64,000 bases of DNA from Roseobacter litoralis Och 149 (GTDB lineage: Bacteria; Pseudomonadota; Alphaproteobacteria; Rhodobacterales; Rhodobacteraceae), in the NCBI RefSeq assembly GCF_000154785.2, contig NC_015730.1:3162001-3226000 (forward strand). Reading direction: 5' to 3'. How positions within the stretch are numbered: position 1 is the first letter of the stretch; every line of letters starts with the position of its first letter. A program made the translations under genes and the position numbers. Below, one piece after another: positions 17,484 to 29,400 of this stretch. The notes beneath the pieces are model-generated. The model made no database searches, had not been told where the DNA came from, and worked only from the letters and a program-made list of their open reading frames with translations.

Positions 17484-20400
17484 TTAATAGGCATCAATGA
17501 ACACCAACTCGTCGTGTTGAAGGTTTGGCACCGTCAAGCCAGACGAATACTCGGTGTATGGGTCAGTGAGATCATCGATAGTAAAGAAATCTACGACAAT
17601 ATTTACTGCGCTCATGCTTGACGAGCTGTGATACATATACAGTTCCGTCACAACCGGTAAGCCCACTTCCAACGTGACCCTTGCCGTATCGGTCCCGCCA
17701 TTTCCGTCACTGACCGTATAGGTAAAGCCGGTCGTGTCCCCGGGATCAACCAAATCGCCCCGGTTCTGGAAATCAACGACCCCGCCTGGGTAAACCCGGA
17801 ACTCGCCGCCATTATCGCCAGCAAAGAGGATGCCCGGTTCAATGGGCTCACCGTTCACAAAGATAATTTCATCGGCACCAAAGTCGTTTTCCAGCAGGTC
17901 CGTCTGGTCATTGATCGCCCCAAGGCGGAACAGGCTGCGGCCAGCGTCGTCCAGGTCGAACGCAGACACCATAAAGACGTCATCATCCGCGATATCTGGT
18001 CCGACGTTCAAGGTCACCCGCGCGGTATCTGTGCCGCCATTGCCATCGCTGACCGTGTAGGTGAAGCCAGTGGACTCCCCCGCAGCCACGAAGTCACCAC
18101 GGTTCTGGAAATCAACGACACCCCCCTCATAGACACGGAACTGGCCACCATTGTCACCCGCGAACAGGATGCCCGGCTTGATCGGCTCGCCATTGACCGA
18201 GATGATCTTGTCCGCGCCGATGTCGTTTTCGAGCAGGTCCGTCTGGTCGTTGATCGCCCCAAGACGGAACAGGCTACGGCCTTCGGCGCTCAACTCACCT
18301 TCGGTGATGTCAAACGTATCATCCGCGGCAATGTCGGGCCCGATTGTCAGGGTCACCGTCGCTGTGTCCGTACCGCCGTTGCCATCACTGACCGTGTAAG
18401 TGAAGCCAGTTGTGTCGCCGGGCGCAACCAAATCCCCCCGATTCTGGAAGTCGAGAACGCCGCCTTCGAACACACGGAACTGGCCACCATTGTCACCGGC
18501 GAACAGAATGCCCGGTTTGATTGGCGCACCATTGACAGAGATGATCTTGTTCGCGCCCGTGTCGTTTTCGAGCAGGTCTGTCCGATCGTCGATTGCAGCA
18601 AGCCGGAACAGGCTACGGCCAGCAGCCGTCAATTCGCCCTCGGACACAACGAATGCATCGTTGCCTGCGGTGACAGCACCGCCCTCTGGGCTGATCGTGA
18701 TCGTCACCGTGGCGGTATCCGTCCCGCCGTTGCCGTCGCTGATGGTGTAGTCGAACGTGTCCGTCGCGGTTGTCCCCGCGCCCAGACCGCTGAAGCTGCC
18801 GTTCTGGTCGTAGTCAAACGTCCCATCCGCGTTCAGCGTCACGATGGCACCGGATGCAAGCGTCGTCGCGACCCCAAGCGCCGCTGCCGTACCGTTCAAC
18901 GCCGTCACCGAAAGCGTATCGCCGTCGATATCACTGTCCGCGCCATTGCCATTGTCGCTCAGCACATTGCCGCTGAGCGCGCCATCGACGCTTACGCCAC
19001 GGCTGTCATCCACCGCATCCGGTGCATCATTCACGCCGCTCACGCCAATGCTGACCGTGGCCGTGTCGGTGCCGCCATTCCCATCACTGATGGTATAGGT
19101 GAAGCTGTCCGTCGCCGTCGCGCCAACGCTCAGGAACTCGAACGCGCCGTTCGGGTCATAGTCCAGTGCACCGTCGGCACCCACAGTCAAAAGCGCACCT
19201 GAGGCGAGCGTGATTTGCACCCCGACGCTCGCCGCAGTGCCGTTTATGGCCGATACCACCCGCGTATCCCCGGCATCCACGTCGCTGTCAGCGCCACTGC
19301 CGTTATCGCTCAGGATGTTGCCACTGACGCCGGTGTCTTCATCCGTCGCAAAGCTGTCGTCCTGTGCAACAGGTGCATCATTCACCCCGTCGATTGACAC
19401 AGTCACCGTCGCGTCATCCGTTGCGCCGAACTCATCCGTCAGGGTGTAGGTGAAGCTGTCGCTACCGACATCTCCGAGCGCGAGGGCCTCGAAGGCACCG
19501 TTCGGATCGTAGTCAAACGTACCATCCGCGTTGAGTGTCAGCAAAGCCCCAGAGGCCAGCGTGACCTGTGATCCGACATCGCCCGCCTGCCCGTTGACAG
19601 CGGCGATGCTCAGAACCGCGCCGTTGTCCACATCGCTGTCAACCCCGTTGCCGTTATCCGCAAGCACGCTGCCGCCAATGATGCCCGTATCTTCGTCCGT
19701 CGTTACGGTATCATCCTGTGCAACAGGTCCGTCATTCACACCCGTGATCGTCACATCGACAGTCGCAGTGGCAGTGCCGCCGTTTCCATCCGTCACCGTG
19801 TAGCCGAAACTGTCTGTCGCGGTTTCGCCTTGGGCAAGAGTATCGAACTGACCATTGGTATCGTAGGTGATGGTGTCATTATCCGCCTCGACCAGCACAG
19901 CACCGATGGTCGCGAGATCATCTACCGATGTGATCTCGACATCGTCACCATCTATGTCGGTGTCATTCGCGGTAGCGACCACTGATCCCGATGTATCTTC
20001 GGTCACGGTGAGCGCATCATCGCTCGCCACTGGCGCATCGTTTACGCCGTTGATCGTGATGTTGACGGTCGCGCTATCGACGCCCCCATTGCCATCGCTG
20101 ATCGTGTAGGTGAACGTATCAACCGCCGTTTCACCGACCCCAAGTGTTTCGAATTGCCCGTTGGGATTATAGTCAAACGTGCCATCGCCGTTATTCGTGA
20201 CGATACCAACAGTCGCGGTGTCATCAAAGCCGGTGACAGACAATGGATCAGTATTCGGATCATTATCGTTGTCCAGAACCGAGCCGGTGGTAAAGGCCGT
20301 ATTCTCATTGGTGTCAAAGGCATCATCAATCGCCACGGGCGGCAGGTTCGACCCGCCAATGGTGATCGTCACCGTCGCGGTATCCGTCCCGTCGTTGCCG

Positions 20401-23400
20401 TCGCTGATGGTGTAGTCGAACGTGTCCGTCGCAGTTGTCCCCGCGCCCAGACCGCTGAAGCTGCCGTTCTGGTCGTAGTCAAACGTTCCATCCGCGTTCA
20501 GCGTCACGATGGCACCGGATGCAAGCGTCGTCGCGACCCCAAGCGCTACTGTCGAGCCGTTCAGCGCGGTCACCGAAAGCGTATCGCCGTCAATATCACT
20601 GTCCGCGCCATTGCCATTGTCGCTCAGCACATTGCCGCTGAGCGCGCCATCGACGCTTACGCCACGGCTGTCATCCACCGCATCCGGTGCATCATTCACG
20701 CCGCTCACGCCAATGCTGACCGTGGCCGTGTCGGTGCCGCCGTTCCCATCACTGATGGTATAGGTGAAGCTGTCCGTCGCCGTCGCGCCAACGCTCAGGA
20801 ACTCGAACGCGCCGTTCGGGTCATAGTCAGCCGTGCCATCGGCATTCACTGTCAGCAAAGCACCCGAGGCGAGTTGGACCTGCGTGCCAACATTTGCGGA
20901 TTGCCCGTCGACCTGCGTCACAACCAGCATGTCCAGCTGATCAATGTCGCTGTCCACCCCGCCGCCGTTATTGGCAAACAGGTCCAGCCCGACGAGTCCG
21001 GCGTCTTCGCTTGTGGTAAAGAAGTCGCCCTGCGCGATGGGTGAATCGTTCAGACCCGAGATATCGACGGTCACCGTTGCGGTATCCGCCCCCCCGTTGC
21101 CGTCAGAGACCGTGTAGTCAAACGTGTCGGTTCCCGACTGGCCCGCAGACAGGGTTTCAAACTGCCCGTTCGGGTCGTAGTCGAACGTGCCGTCACTGTT
21201 CAACGTCAGCAATGCACCGGAGGCCAGCGCCACTTGCACACCGACATCGCCCGCCGCGCCATTGACGGCGCTGACCAGCAGCGTGTCGCCATTTGCATCC
21301 GTGTCATTGGCGAGCACGTCGCCAGTGACCGCCGTGGCCTCATCCGTCGCGGCACTGTCATCAACCGCAACCGGCGCATCTGCATCGCCGTTGATCGTGA
21401 TGGTCGCCGTGGCCGTGTCCGTGCCGCCGTTCCCGTCTGACAATGTGTAGACAAAGCTGTCGGTGGCCGTCTCGCCCGCGTTCAGCGTGTCAAACGCCCC
21501 ATTGGTATCATAGCTGAATGTGCCCGATCCGTTGACGGTCAGCAAAGCGCCGGAGGCCAGCGTGATCTGTTGCCCGATATCCGCCGCCTGCCCGTTGACC
21601 GCACTGACAAAGGGCACGTCAGAGGCATCCGGGTCGCTGTCGGTCCCGTTGCCGTTGTCCGCCGTGAGATTGCCAAACAGGGTGCTGTCTTCGCCGGTCG
21701 TCAGCGCATCGTCATTTGCAACCGGCGCGTCATTTACACCGTTCACGACAATCGACAGGGTTGCGGTCGCACTGCCGCCGTTGCCATCCGCCACCGTGTA
21801 GCTGATCGAATCCGTCGCCGTCTGCCCCACGCTCAGCGTGTTGAACGCCGTGCCAGGATCATAGATGAATTGCCCATCCGAGCCCAATGTGACAGAGCCG
21901 CCGCCGCTGGTTGTGGTGGCGACGCCCACCGCGAGGGTCGATCCCACAACCTCGGTGACCACAAGGGTGTCGTTGGCATCGATATCGGTATCATTGCTCA
22001 GGACATTGCCGGAGGTCGAGCTGTCTTCATCCGTGCTGGCCGTGTCATTTAAGCCAAGCGGCGCATCGTTCACACCCGCAATCGTCAGGGTCACGGTCGC
22101 TGTGTCACTGCCGCCATTGCCATCTTCGATCGTGTATTCAAAGGTCTCGGTCGCGGTATCTCCAACGCTGAGATCTTCGTAGCCGTTGTTCGGGTCAAAG
22201 CTGAACTGACCGTTGCTTTGCAGGGTGACTTGCCCGCCACCCGCCAGTAGCACGGCAACACCCACATTGGCGGCACTGCCGTTCACTTGCGTTACGGTGA
22301 TCGGATCGCCACCGGCATCGCTATCGGCGCCATTGCCGTTATCGGCCAGAACATCGCCATTGACTGTCACCTCTTCATCCGCGGCGATACTGTCGTCGCG
22401 CGCTGTCGGAGGTGGATTGGTCCCGTTGATCGAGATCGTAACCGACGCCGTGTCTGTACCGCCCCGCCCGTCTGACAGCGTATAGTCAAAACCATCGGTG
22501 CCGCCGGTGCCAAAGGCGCCGTTCGGGTCATAATCAAAGGTGCCGTCCGCATTCAACGTCAAGAGCGCGCCAGAGGCCAGAGTGATCTGGTTGCCAACAT
22601 CGCCCGCCTGACCGTTGACTTCGGACACAGTGAGGGTGTTGACCGCGTCCACATCACTGTCCGCGCCGCTGCCATTGTCATTCAGCACATTGCCTGAAAT
22701 CGGGTTGTCGTCATTGGCGGCAAAGGCATCATCAACCGCATCGGGATCATCATTTTCACCCCGTACAAAGAAGTTGATCGTGGCCGTATCCGTGCCGCCT
22801 TCCCCGTCCGAAATCTCGTAAGACAGCGGATCGGTAGCGGTCTGGAAATCCGCGAGGTCTTCGAACTGACCGTTTGGATCATAGTCAAAGCTGCCATCCG
22901 CATTCAGTGTCACCAGCGCCCCCGACGCCAGCGTGATCTGCTGCCCGACGTTTGCCGCAACACCATTCACCGCGCTGACCGTCAGCGCATCCCCGCCCGG
23001 ATCACTGTCGTTGGTCAGGGCGTTGCCTGTCACCGCGGGGCCGTCTTCGCTCACGTTGACAAAGTCATTCGTGGCATTCGGGTTGGCATTCACCACCGTC
23101 ACTTCGAATGTGTCGGTCTCAACCGAATTTGCCTCACCCGCATTGTCATCCACCGTCACCGTGACGGTAAAGGTGCCTTCGCCCGCGAAAACATGGTTCA
23201 GCACAGGAGACAGCGACGACGTGGTGAACGTCGCAACGGGCGAACCATCACCATAATCCACCGTGAAGGAACGCGAGTCCGTATCCGGGTCCGTCAGCGT
23301 CAGGGTGCGGTTCAGGTTTGCGCCTTCACCGACACTCGTATCTGCACCGGCCTCCAGACCGGGGGCATCATTGACCGGATCAACGGTAATATTCGCAGCA

Positions 23401-26400
23401 ACTGGCGGATCTTGCGAGAAGGCAATCCCGTCAGAACCCGTCCACAGGAAGCTATCAAGGCCATTGAAATCCTGATTACCGGTGTAAATCAGATTACCCG
23501 CCAGCAAATCCGCACGTGACACAACCTGACCTGCAATCACCGGCACACCATTCAGCGCCAATGCGCCATTCACCGGGAAGGTTTCGATGCGGATTTCTTC
23601 CAGCGTGTTGCCGTTCGGGTCAACAAAGCCTGCCTCAAAGATCGCGGCATCCAGTACAATCGCCGTATCTTCGTCGCCATTGGCAGATACCGGCGAAATC
23701 GACGGCGCATCATTGCCATAGATCTGGATCAGAACTGACCCGTTCCACGTGATCACAAAACCACCGCCGGGCAGACCGGCAATATCAGGCTGGTTTTGCG
23801 ACCCGCTTGTGGTTGTGTTGACCTGGAACTGGCTGTCCACACGCGCACCACTGGAATCGTATTGCTGCGCAAATACGCCCTGACCTGATCCATCCGTTCC
23901 GGCGTGATCGACCCATGCGATAACGAAATCGCCGTTGTCCAATGCAGCGACCACGGGATCGTTCTGCGTGGACAAACGTTGGTCATTGACGCGGAACTCG
24001 TCCACCAGCGGTGTACCGTCAGCGGCGATGATCGTGGCGTAAATGCCAGTCCCGCTCAGGTCTGCGACGGAGTCGGTCCATGTCACGACGACATTTCCGT
24101 CGCTCAGAACAGTCACTTCGGCGTCCGTCTGGTCGCTCCGCGTCGCGGTATTGACCTGGAACTCTGCACCCACAGGTGCTGCGCTGGCATCATACCGCTG
24201 TGCGAAAATACCAAACCTGTCACCGTCCGCAGACCCGGCACTGGAGAACGACTGCCAAGTAACAAGGAAGCCACCATCGTTCAGTTCAGTGACCGCAGGG
24301 TCCGACTGCGTGCTGACCGTTTCCGTATTTACGACGAACTGGCTGCTGATCGGCGTGCCATCCGCCTGGAAATGCCGCGCGACGATGCCGCTACCATTGC
24401 CATCACCCGCACCGGCTGAATTCGCGGATTCCCAGGTGATCACAAATGTATCGTCACTCAATACGGCAACGTCGGGTCTGAACTGTGTACTGCTCACCAG
24501 ATCGTTTGCAACAAATTCGCTGCCATTCAGCGTCCCGTCAGGGTTAAAGACCTGCGCAACGATGCCGCTGCCACTTCCGTCCAGCGCGTCGTCCACCCAA
24601 ACAACAACCCAGCCACCGTTCGAAAAGGCGGCGATTTCCTGCGACGCCTGATCTTGTGCGGTGGTCGTGTTGATCTGGAACTCATCGCTTGCACCTGAGG
24701 CAAGACCCGTTCCGTCGCGTGCCAGCTTATTGCCGTTCACGTCAAAGCGCTGGCCAAAGATGCCCTCTCGGCTGCCATCCGTCCCAAAGCTCGTCCATGT
24801 GACGATGAAATCGCCACCGGTCCCCGGCAAGGTCACAATTTCCGGGTTATCTTCGCTTCCCGTGTCAGTCGTGTTCACGATCTGCTCCGCACCCACGGGC
24901 TGAGCAGAATCCGGCGTTGGCGTGATGGTGATCGTGACGACCTGCGGCTCTGACGCGCCGCCATCGCCATCGGTCACCTGAATACGCAGATCCCGCGTCG
25001 CCAGCGGATCATCCGAAATGTTGCGATAGGTCAGGTTCTCGACCAACAGTTCCACAATCTCGGCCGTTGCATTGGCATTCAGGCGCAACTCAAACGGTGT
25101 GCCGTCCTGACCGTTCTGAATGATCTGGGCCACTTCTGTCCCATCCACCGAGACCGTCGTACCGGCAATCGTGATCTGGGTCGTCTGACGCAGACCGAGC
25201 TGGTCCTGCGTGAGGTCATCCGGTGCATTGATCTGATTGATCAACGGCGCCGAAGAAATCAGGTTTGAGACAAGGATGGACCCGCCGTCAAAGTCAGCTG
25301 AATCCGCGTCGGAAACGGCCGCAGCCCCATCCGCGTCAATCAGCTGAGGCACACCATTCAGCGTGTTTTCGAGGTATGTGACCTCGCGGTTGATCCCCTC
25401 GACGACCGGGTCGCCGCCGCTGGCGAAATCTGCGGGGTCCCCGATGATGCGATGGAATATGCCGCCACTGCTCCCATCACCAGCCGTGCCGCTGGTTTGC
25501 GAGGTAAAGGACACAACAAGGTTTCCACCCGGCAGTGCTGCGATGGAGGCTTCGTTCTGGGTTGAACTGAATTCCTGATTGACCTGCAATGCGCCATCAA
25601 TCCGGTTTCCTTGCGCGTCGTACTGTTGCAGGAACACGCCCACACCACTGCCGTCTGTGCCATTGTTGTCGGAGTAGGTTATCGCAAACCCGCCTCCGGA
25701 AATCGCAACAACATCAGGGGCGGACTGAGCATTATCCACGACCTCATTGACAAGGAACTCTTCCCCGACCCTGTTCCCAAACCCGTCAAATCGCTGTGCG
25801 TAGATGCCCGCAGATGTGGTAAACCCGAAATCATCCGCCACGTCAGATTCAAATACGACGACATAGCCGCCATCCTCGGTTGCGGCAATCTTTGGCGCAA
25901 ACTGCGAGAAACGCTCGGTCGTGTTGACCTGCACCGGTCCGCCGATCTGGCTGTTGTCCGCTGCATAACGCTGCATGAAAACACCAGTGTCGTTGTCGCC
26001 CGGATTATCCACATTTGTCGCGGTAAAGACGACGACATATGTACCGTCCGACTGTACCGCAACATCCGGTGTCACCGCGCTCGAAGACCCGAGTGGGGCA
26101 ATCACAGTTTCCGTGCCAACCGCACCGCCCTGATCATTGAAGCGCTGCACATAAATTTCATCGATGAACGGGCTGGTCGCATCCCGGCCATTGCGGACAA
26201 GGACAAAATCACCGTTATCAAACGCCGCAAGTGCAGGGGCATCCGCGTCGAAATGCGTCGTGCTCGGCACTGCGATTTCACTGCCAACGGGCTGGCCATT
26301 GGCATCAAACACCTGCATCGCGAGTTCTTCGTCATTGTCGACACCGATCAGGCCGGAGTTATCCTCCCAGGCGACGACAAAACCGCCCGTGGACAGACCA

Positions 26401-29400
26401 ACCACATCGGGATTGTTTTGTGCAAAAGCAGCGTTTATGTTGACCTGAATCTCGCCACCGACCGGTGCACCTGAAGCGTCATACCTTTGGGCAAAAACAC
26501 CGAGATCGTTATCACCGGTAGCATCCTGATTGGCCGAGGACCATACGACAACGTATCCCCCATCAGCAAGCGATGCGACCTTGCTGTCGGATTGATTGTT
26601 GGTCGTGAAAGAGTTCGTTTGGACTTCGTCGCCGACCGGAACCGCGCCGTCGGTTTCTGGCGTGATGTTAATCTGGACCAGCTCGCGCACGTGCCCGCCA
26701 TCACCGTCATTGACCTGAATAGAGACAAGACGCGACGTCTCGGGATCGTCCGAGGAATTCCCATACGTCAAGGACCGGATTGCGTCCTGAACCAGCTGCT
26801 GCGTGGCTGCACCGTTGAGTTGCACAACCAGTTCGGCGCCATCTGCACCATCGGAAGTGATTGTCCCGATGGCAGTCCCGTTCACCGACAGTGTTGACCC
26901 GGCGATGGACACAACACCGCTCGTATCGAACCCGAGGCTGTCTTGCGATGCGTCATCCGGTGCCGCAAACTGCGATTGGATCACATCGTTAACAACCATC
27001 GACACCGTCAATGCGCCGCCATCAAAATCAGATGAATCTGCATCTCCCAAGCCCGCGGCGGTGGCGAACAACTGACCCGAAGCGTTCACATCTGCTTCGT
27101 CCAGCGTGACGCTCGCATCCAATGCAACTAGAACCGGGTTCTCAGAGATCTGAACGTCGCCTGCGTTGGCAAATACCTGCTGGAAAATGCCATTGCTGTT
27201 GCCATCGCCCGCTGTGGCCGACGTAAAGGACGTCCACACAGCGGTAAAACCACCATTGGGCAATGCAACCAGACGCGCTTCACTCTGCGTGGAGCTGAAT
27301 TCGGTGTTCAACTGGAACTCACCGTCGATGCGGCTGCCGTCAGCTGCATAAATTTGGCCAAATACGCCGGTTCCACTTCCATCGTTCCCGCCGTTGTCCG
27401 ACCAGGCCACGACCCAGCCGCCCGTATCAAGCGCGATAATATAGGGATCAAACTGCGCATTCACAGTGGTTTCGTTGACCAGCGTCTCGCCACCGATTGC
27501 CACCCCATTTGCGTCAAAGCGCTGCATCTGGATGCCAGTCGAGCTACCGTCCACACCACTGTCATCATCCCAGACCACAACAAAGGACCCATCTGCGAGG
27601 GCCGCGACCTGCGCGGAGTCCTGATTGCTGAGCGTGGCAGTGTTGACCTGGAATTCCCCGCCAACCGCTGTGCCATTCGCCTCAAAAAGACGCGCAAAAA
27701 CGCCGTTTGCGTTGCCGTCGCCGGCTGTTCCAGAGGCGAAAGACGTCCACGTCACAACGATCCGACCACCGCTCAGAATGGTAACGGACGCATCATTTTG
27801 GGTCGATGAGGTCTCTTCATTGACTTGAACAGAAGCACCAAGGGGCGCGCCAGTATCATCAAACTGCCTCAGGAAAACACCAAAGCCGCTTCCATCCGCA
27901 CTGCTGGCGTCGGAGTAGACAGCCACAATCGTACCGTCTGATTGCGCGGCGAGATCAAGCTGGTCTTGCGTGCTTGCGGTGATGTCGTTCACAAGGAACT
28001 CATCGCCCACCCGCACGCCGGCTTCGTCAAATACCTGCGCGAAAGTGCCCACGCCGACTTCTCCTGCGGGCACTCCGGCAGGATGCGCAGAACTATTATC
28101 ACTCCATCCGACGACAAAACCACCCGTCGGCAGGCCGGTGACTGTGGGATCGCTTTGCGCGAATTCGGTATGCAGGTTGACCTGAAACTCGCCACCGACG
28201 GGATCACCGTTCAGATCATAGCGCTGGCCGAAGATCCCGGAACTGGCATCTTGCACACGGTCCTGATCCGCACTGACCCAGACCACCACATATCCAATCT
28301 GCGCACCGGAGGAATCGTATATCTCTGACGTGGCCGCGTCATTCTGGCTGCCGGTCACAAATGTATTGACCTGCTCTTCGTCGCCCTGCGGCAGAACTGT
28401 GCTGTCTATTTCACTATTTACTATGATATCAATGACTTGAGATCCGGTTGAGCCGCCATCCCCATCCGTCACCTGAACAGCGACCTGGCGTAATTCAAGC
28501 GGATTGTCTGATAGGTTCTGATAGGATAGCTGCGCAATGATCGCTTCCACCGCTTCCGGTGTTGCCGATGCGCTACTGAGCGCAATTTGCAATGGGTTGC
28601 CGCCACTGCCGTCCTGGACAATCGTCCCGATGACGCTGCCGCCAACTGAGACCTGCGTTCCGGAAACGCTGACGCCATTGCCGTCCAGAACACCCAGCAG
28701 GTCTTGCGCAATGCCTTCGCCGGGGCCGCGCAGTTGTTCCTCATTGAGGCTGCTGCCCACGATGCGCTGCACGAGGATGCTGCCACCATCAAAATCGGCG
28801 GAATCCATATCCGTCAGCGACAGCGCACCGTCCTGATTAAGCAATTGAGGGGTCGCATTCGCGGCATTTTCCTCAAAGGTCACTGTTTCCTCGACACCCG
28901 CCAGAACCGGTGCCATCGACCCCGCGGGTGGCGTCGGTTGATCAAACAGCGCTTGGAATACACCGATCCCGGACCCATCCCCGGCTGTGCCAGAGGTCTG
29001 CGAGGCCCAAACAGCAGCCAGTGTGCCATTGCTCAACACGGCGAGGTCGGGCTGGTTTTGCGTCGACGAGATCTCTTCGTTCACCAAAAACGCATTGCCG
29101 TCGAAAGAGCCATCCGCGTTGAAACGCTGCGCGACCACACCAACGCCGGACCCGTCAACACCGCTGGAGTCTGACCATGCGACGGTAAAGCCGCCACCCG
29201 GCGTGCCCACGACAATTGGGTCGGCTTGGGATGAAATCGTTGATGTATTGACCTGGAATTCAGCGCCCTGTGCCACGCCATTACTGTCAAATACCTGACC
29301 GAAGATGCCATCACTGCTCGCGTCAGGGCTTTGCCATACGACGATGAACCCACCGTTTGGCAGTGTTGCACTGGCACCAAGAGCAGCCACATCCGGACGA

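Larger units (their letters stand above)
18675..23090 (-). repeat. About 13 tandem cadherin/VCBS-like modules
   Basis: Each module is about 105-115 residues and follows the plan NDAP.A.DD....DED...G.VL.DNGNGADSD.D..L.V..VNG....VG...TLASGALLTLNADG.FDYDPNG.F..L..G..ATD.F.YT.SDGNGGTDTATVTI. This is the Ig-fold cadherin-like/VCBS pattern common in large bacterial adhesins. Modules vary in the middle, where some lack the NG..A..G strand. Conserved acidic residues at the module junctions are typical calcium-binding linkers. Confidence 0.78.

Noticed and set aside
20154..21044. 296-codon plus-strand frame, one of several open frames antisense to the cadherin-like modules
   Set aside because: It lies antisense to the tandem modules and spans several of them without any recognisable domain; the strong coding pattern is on the other strand.
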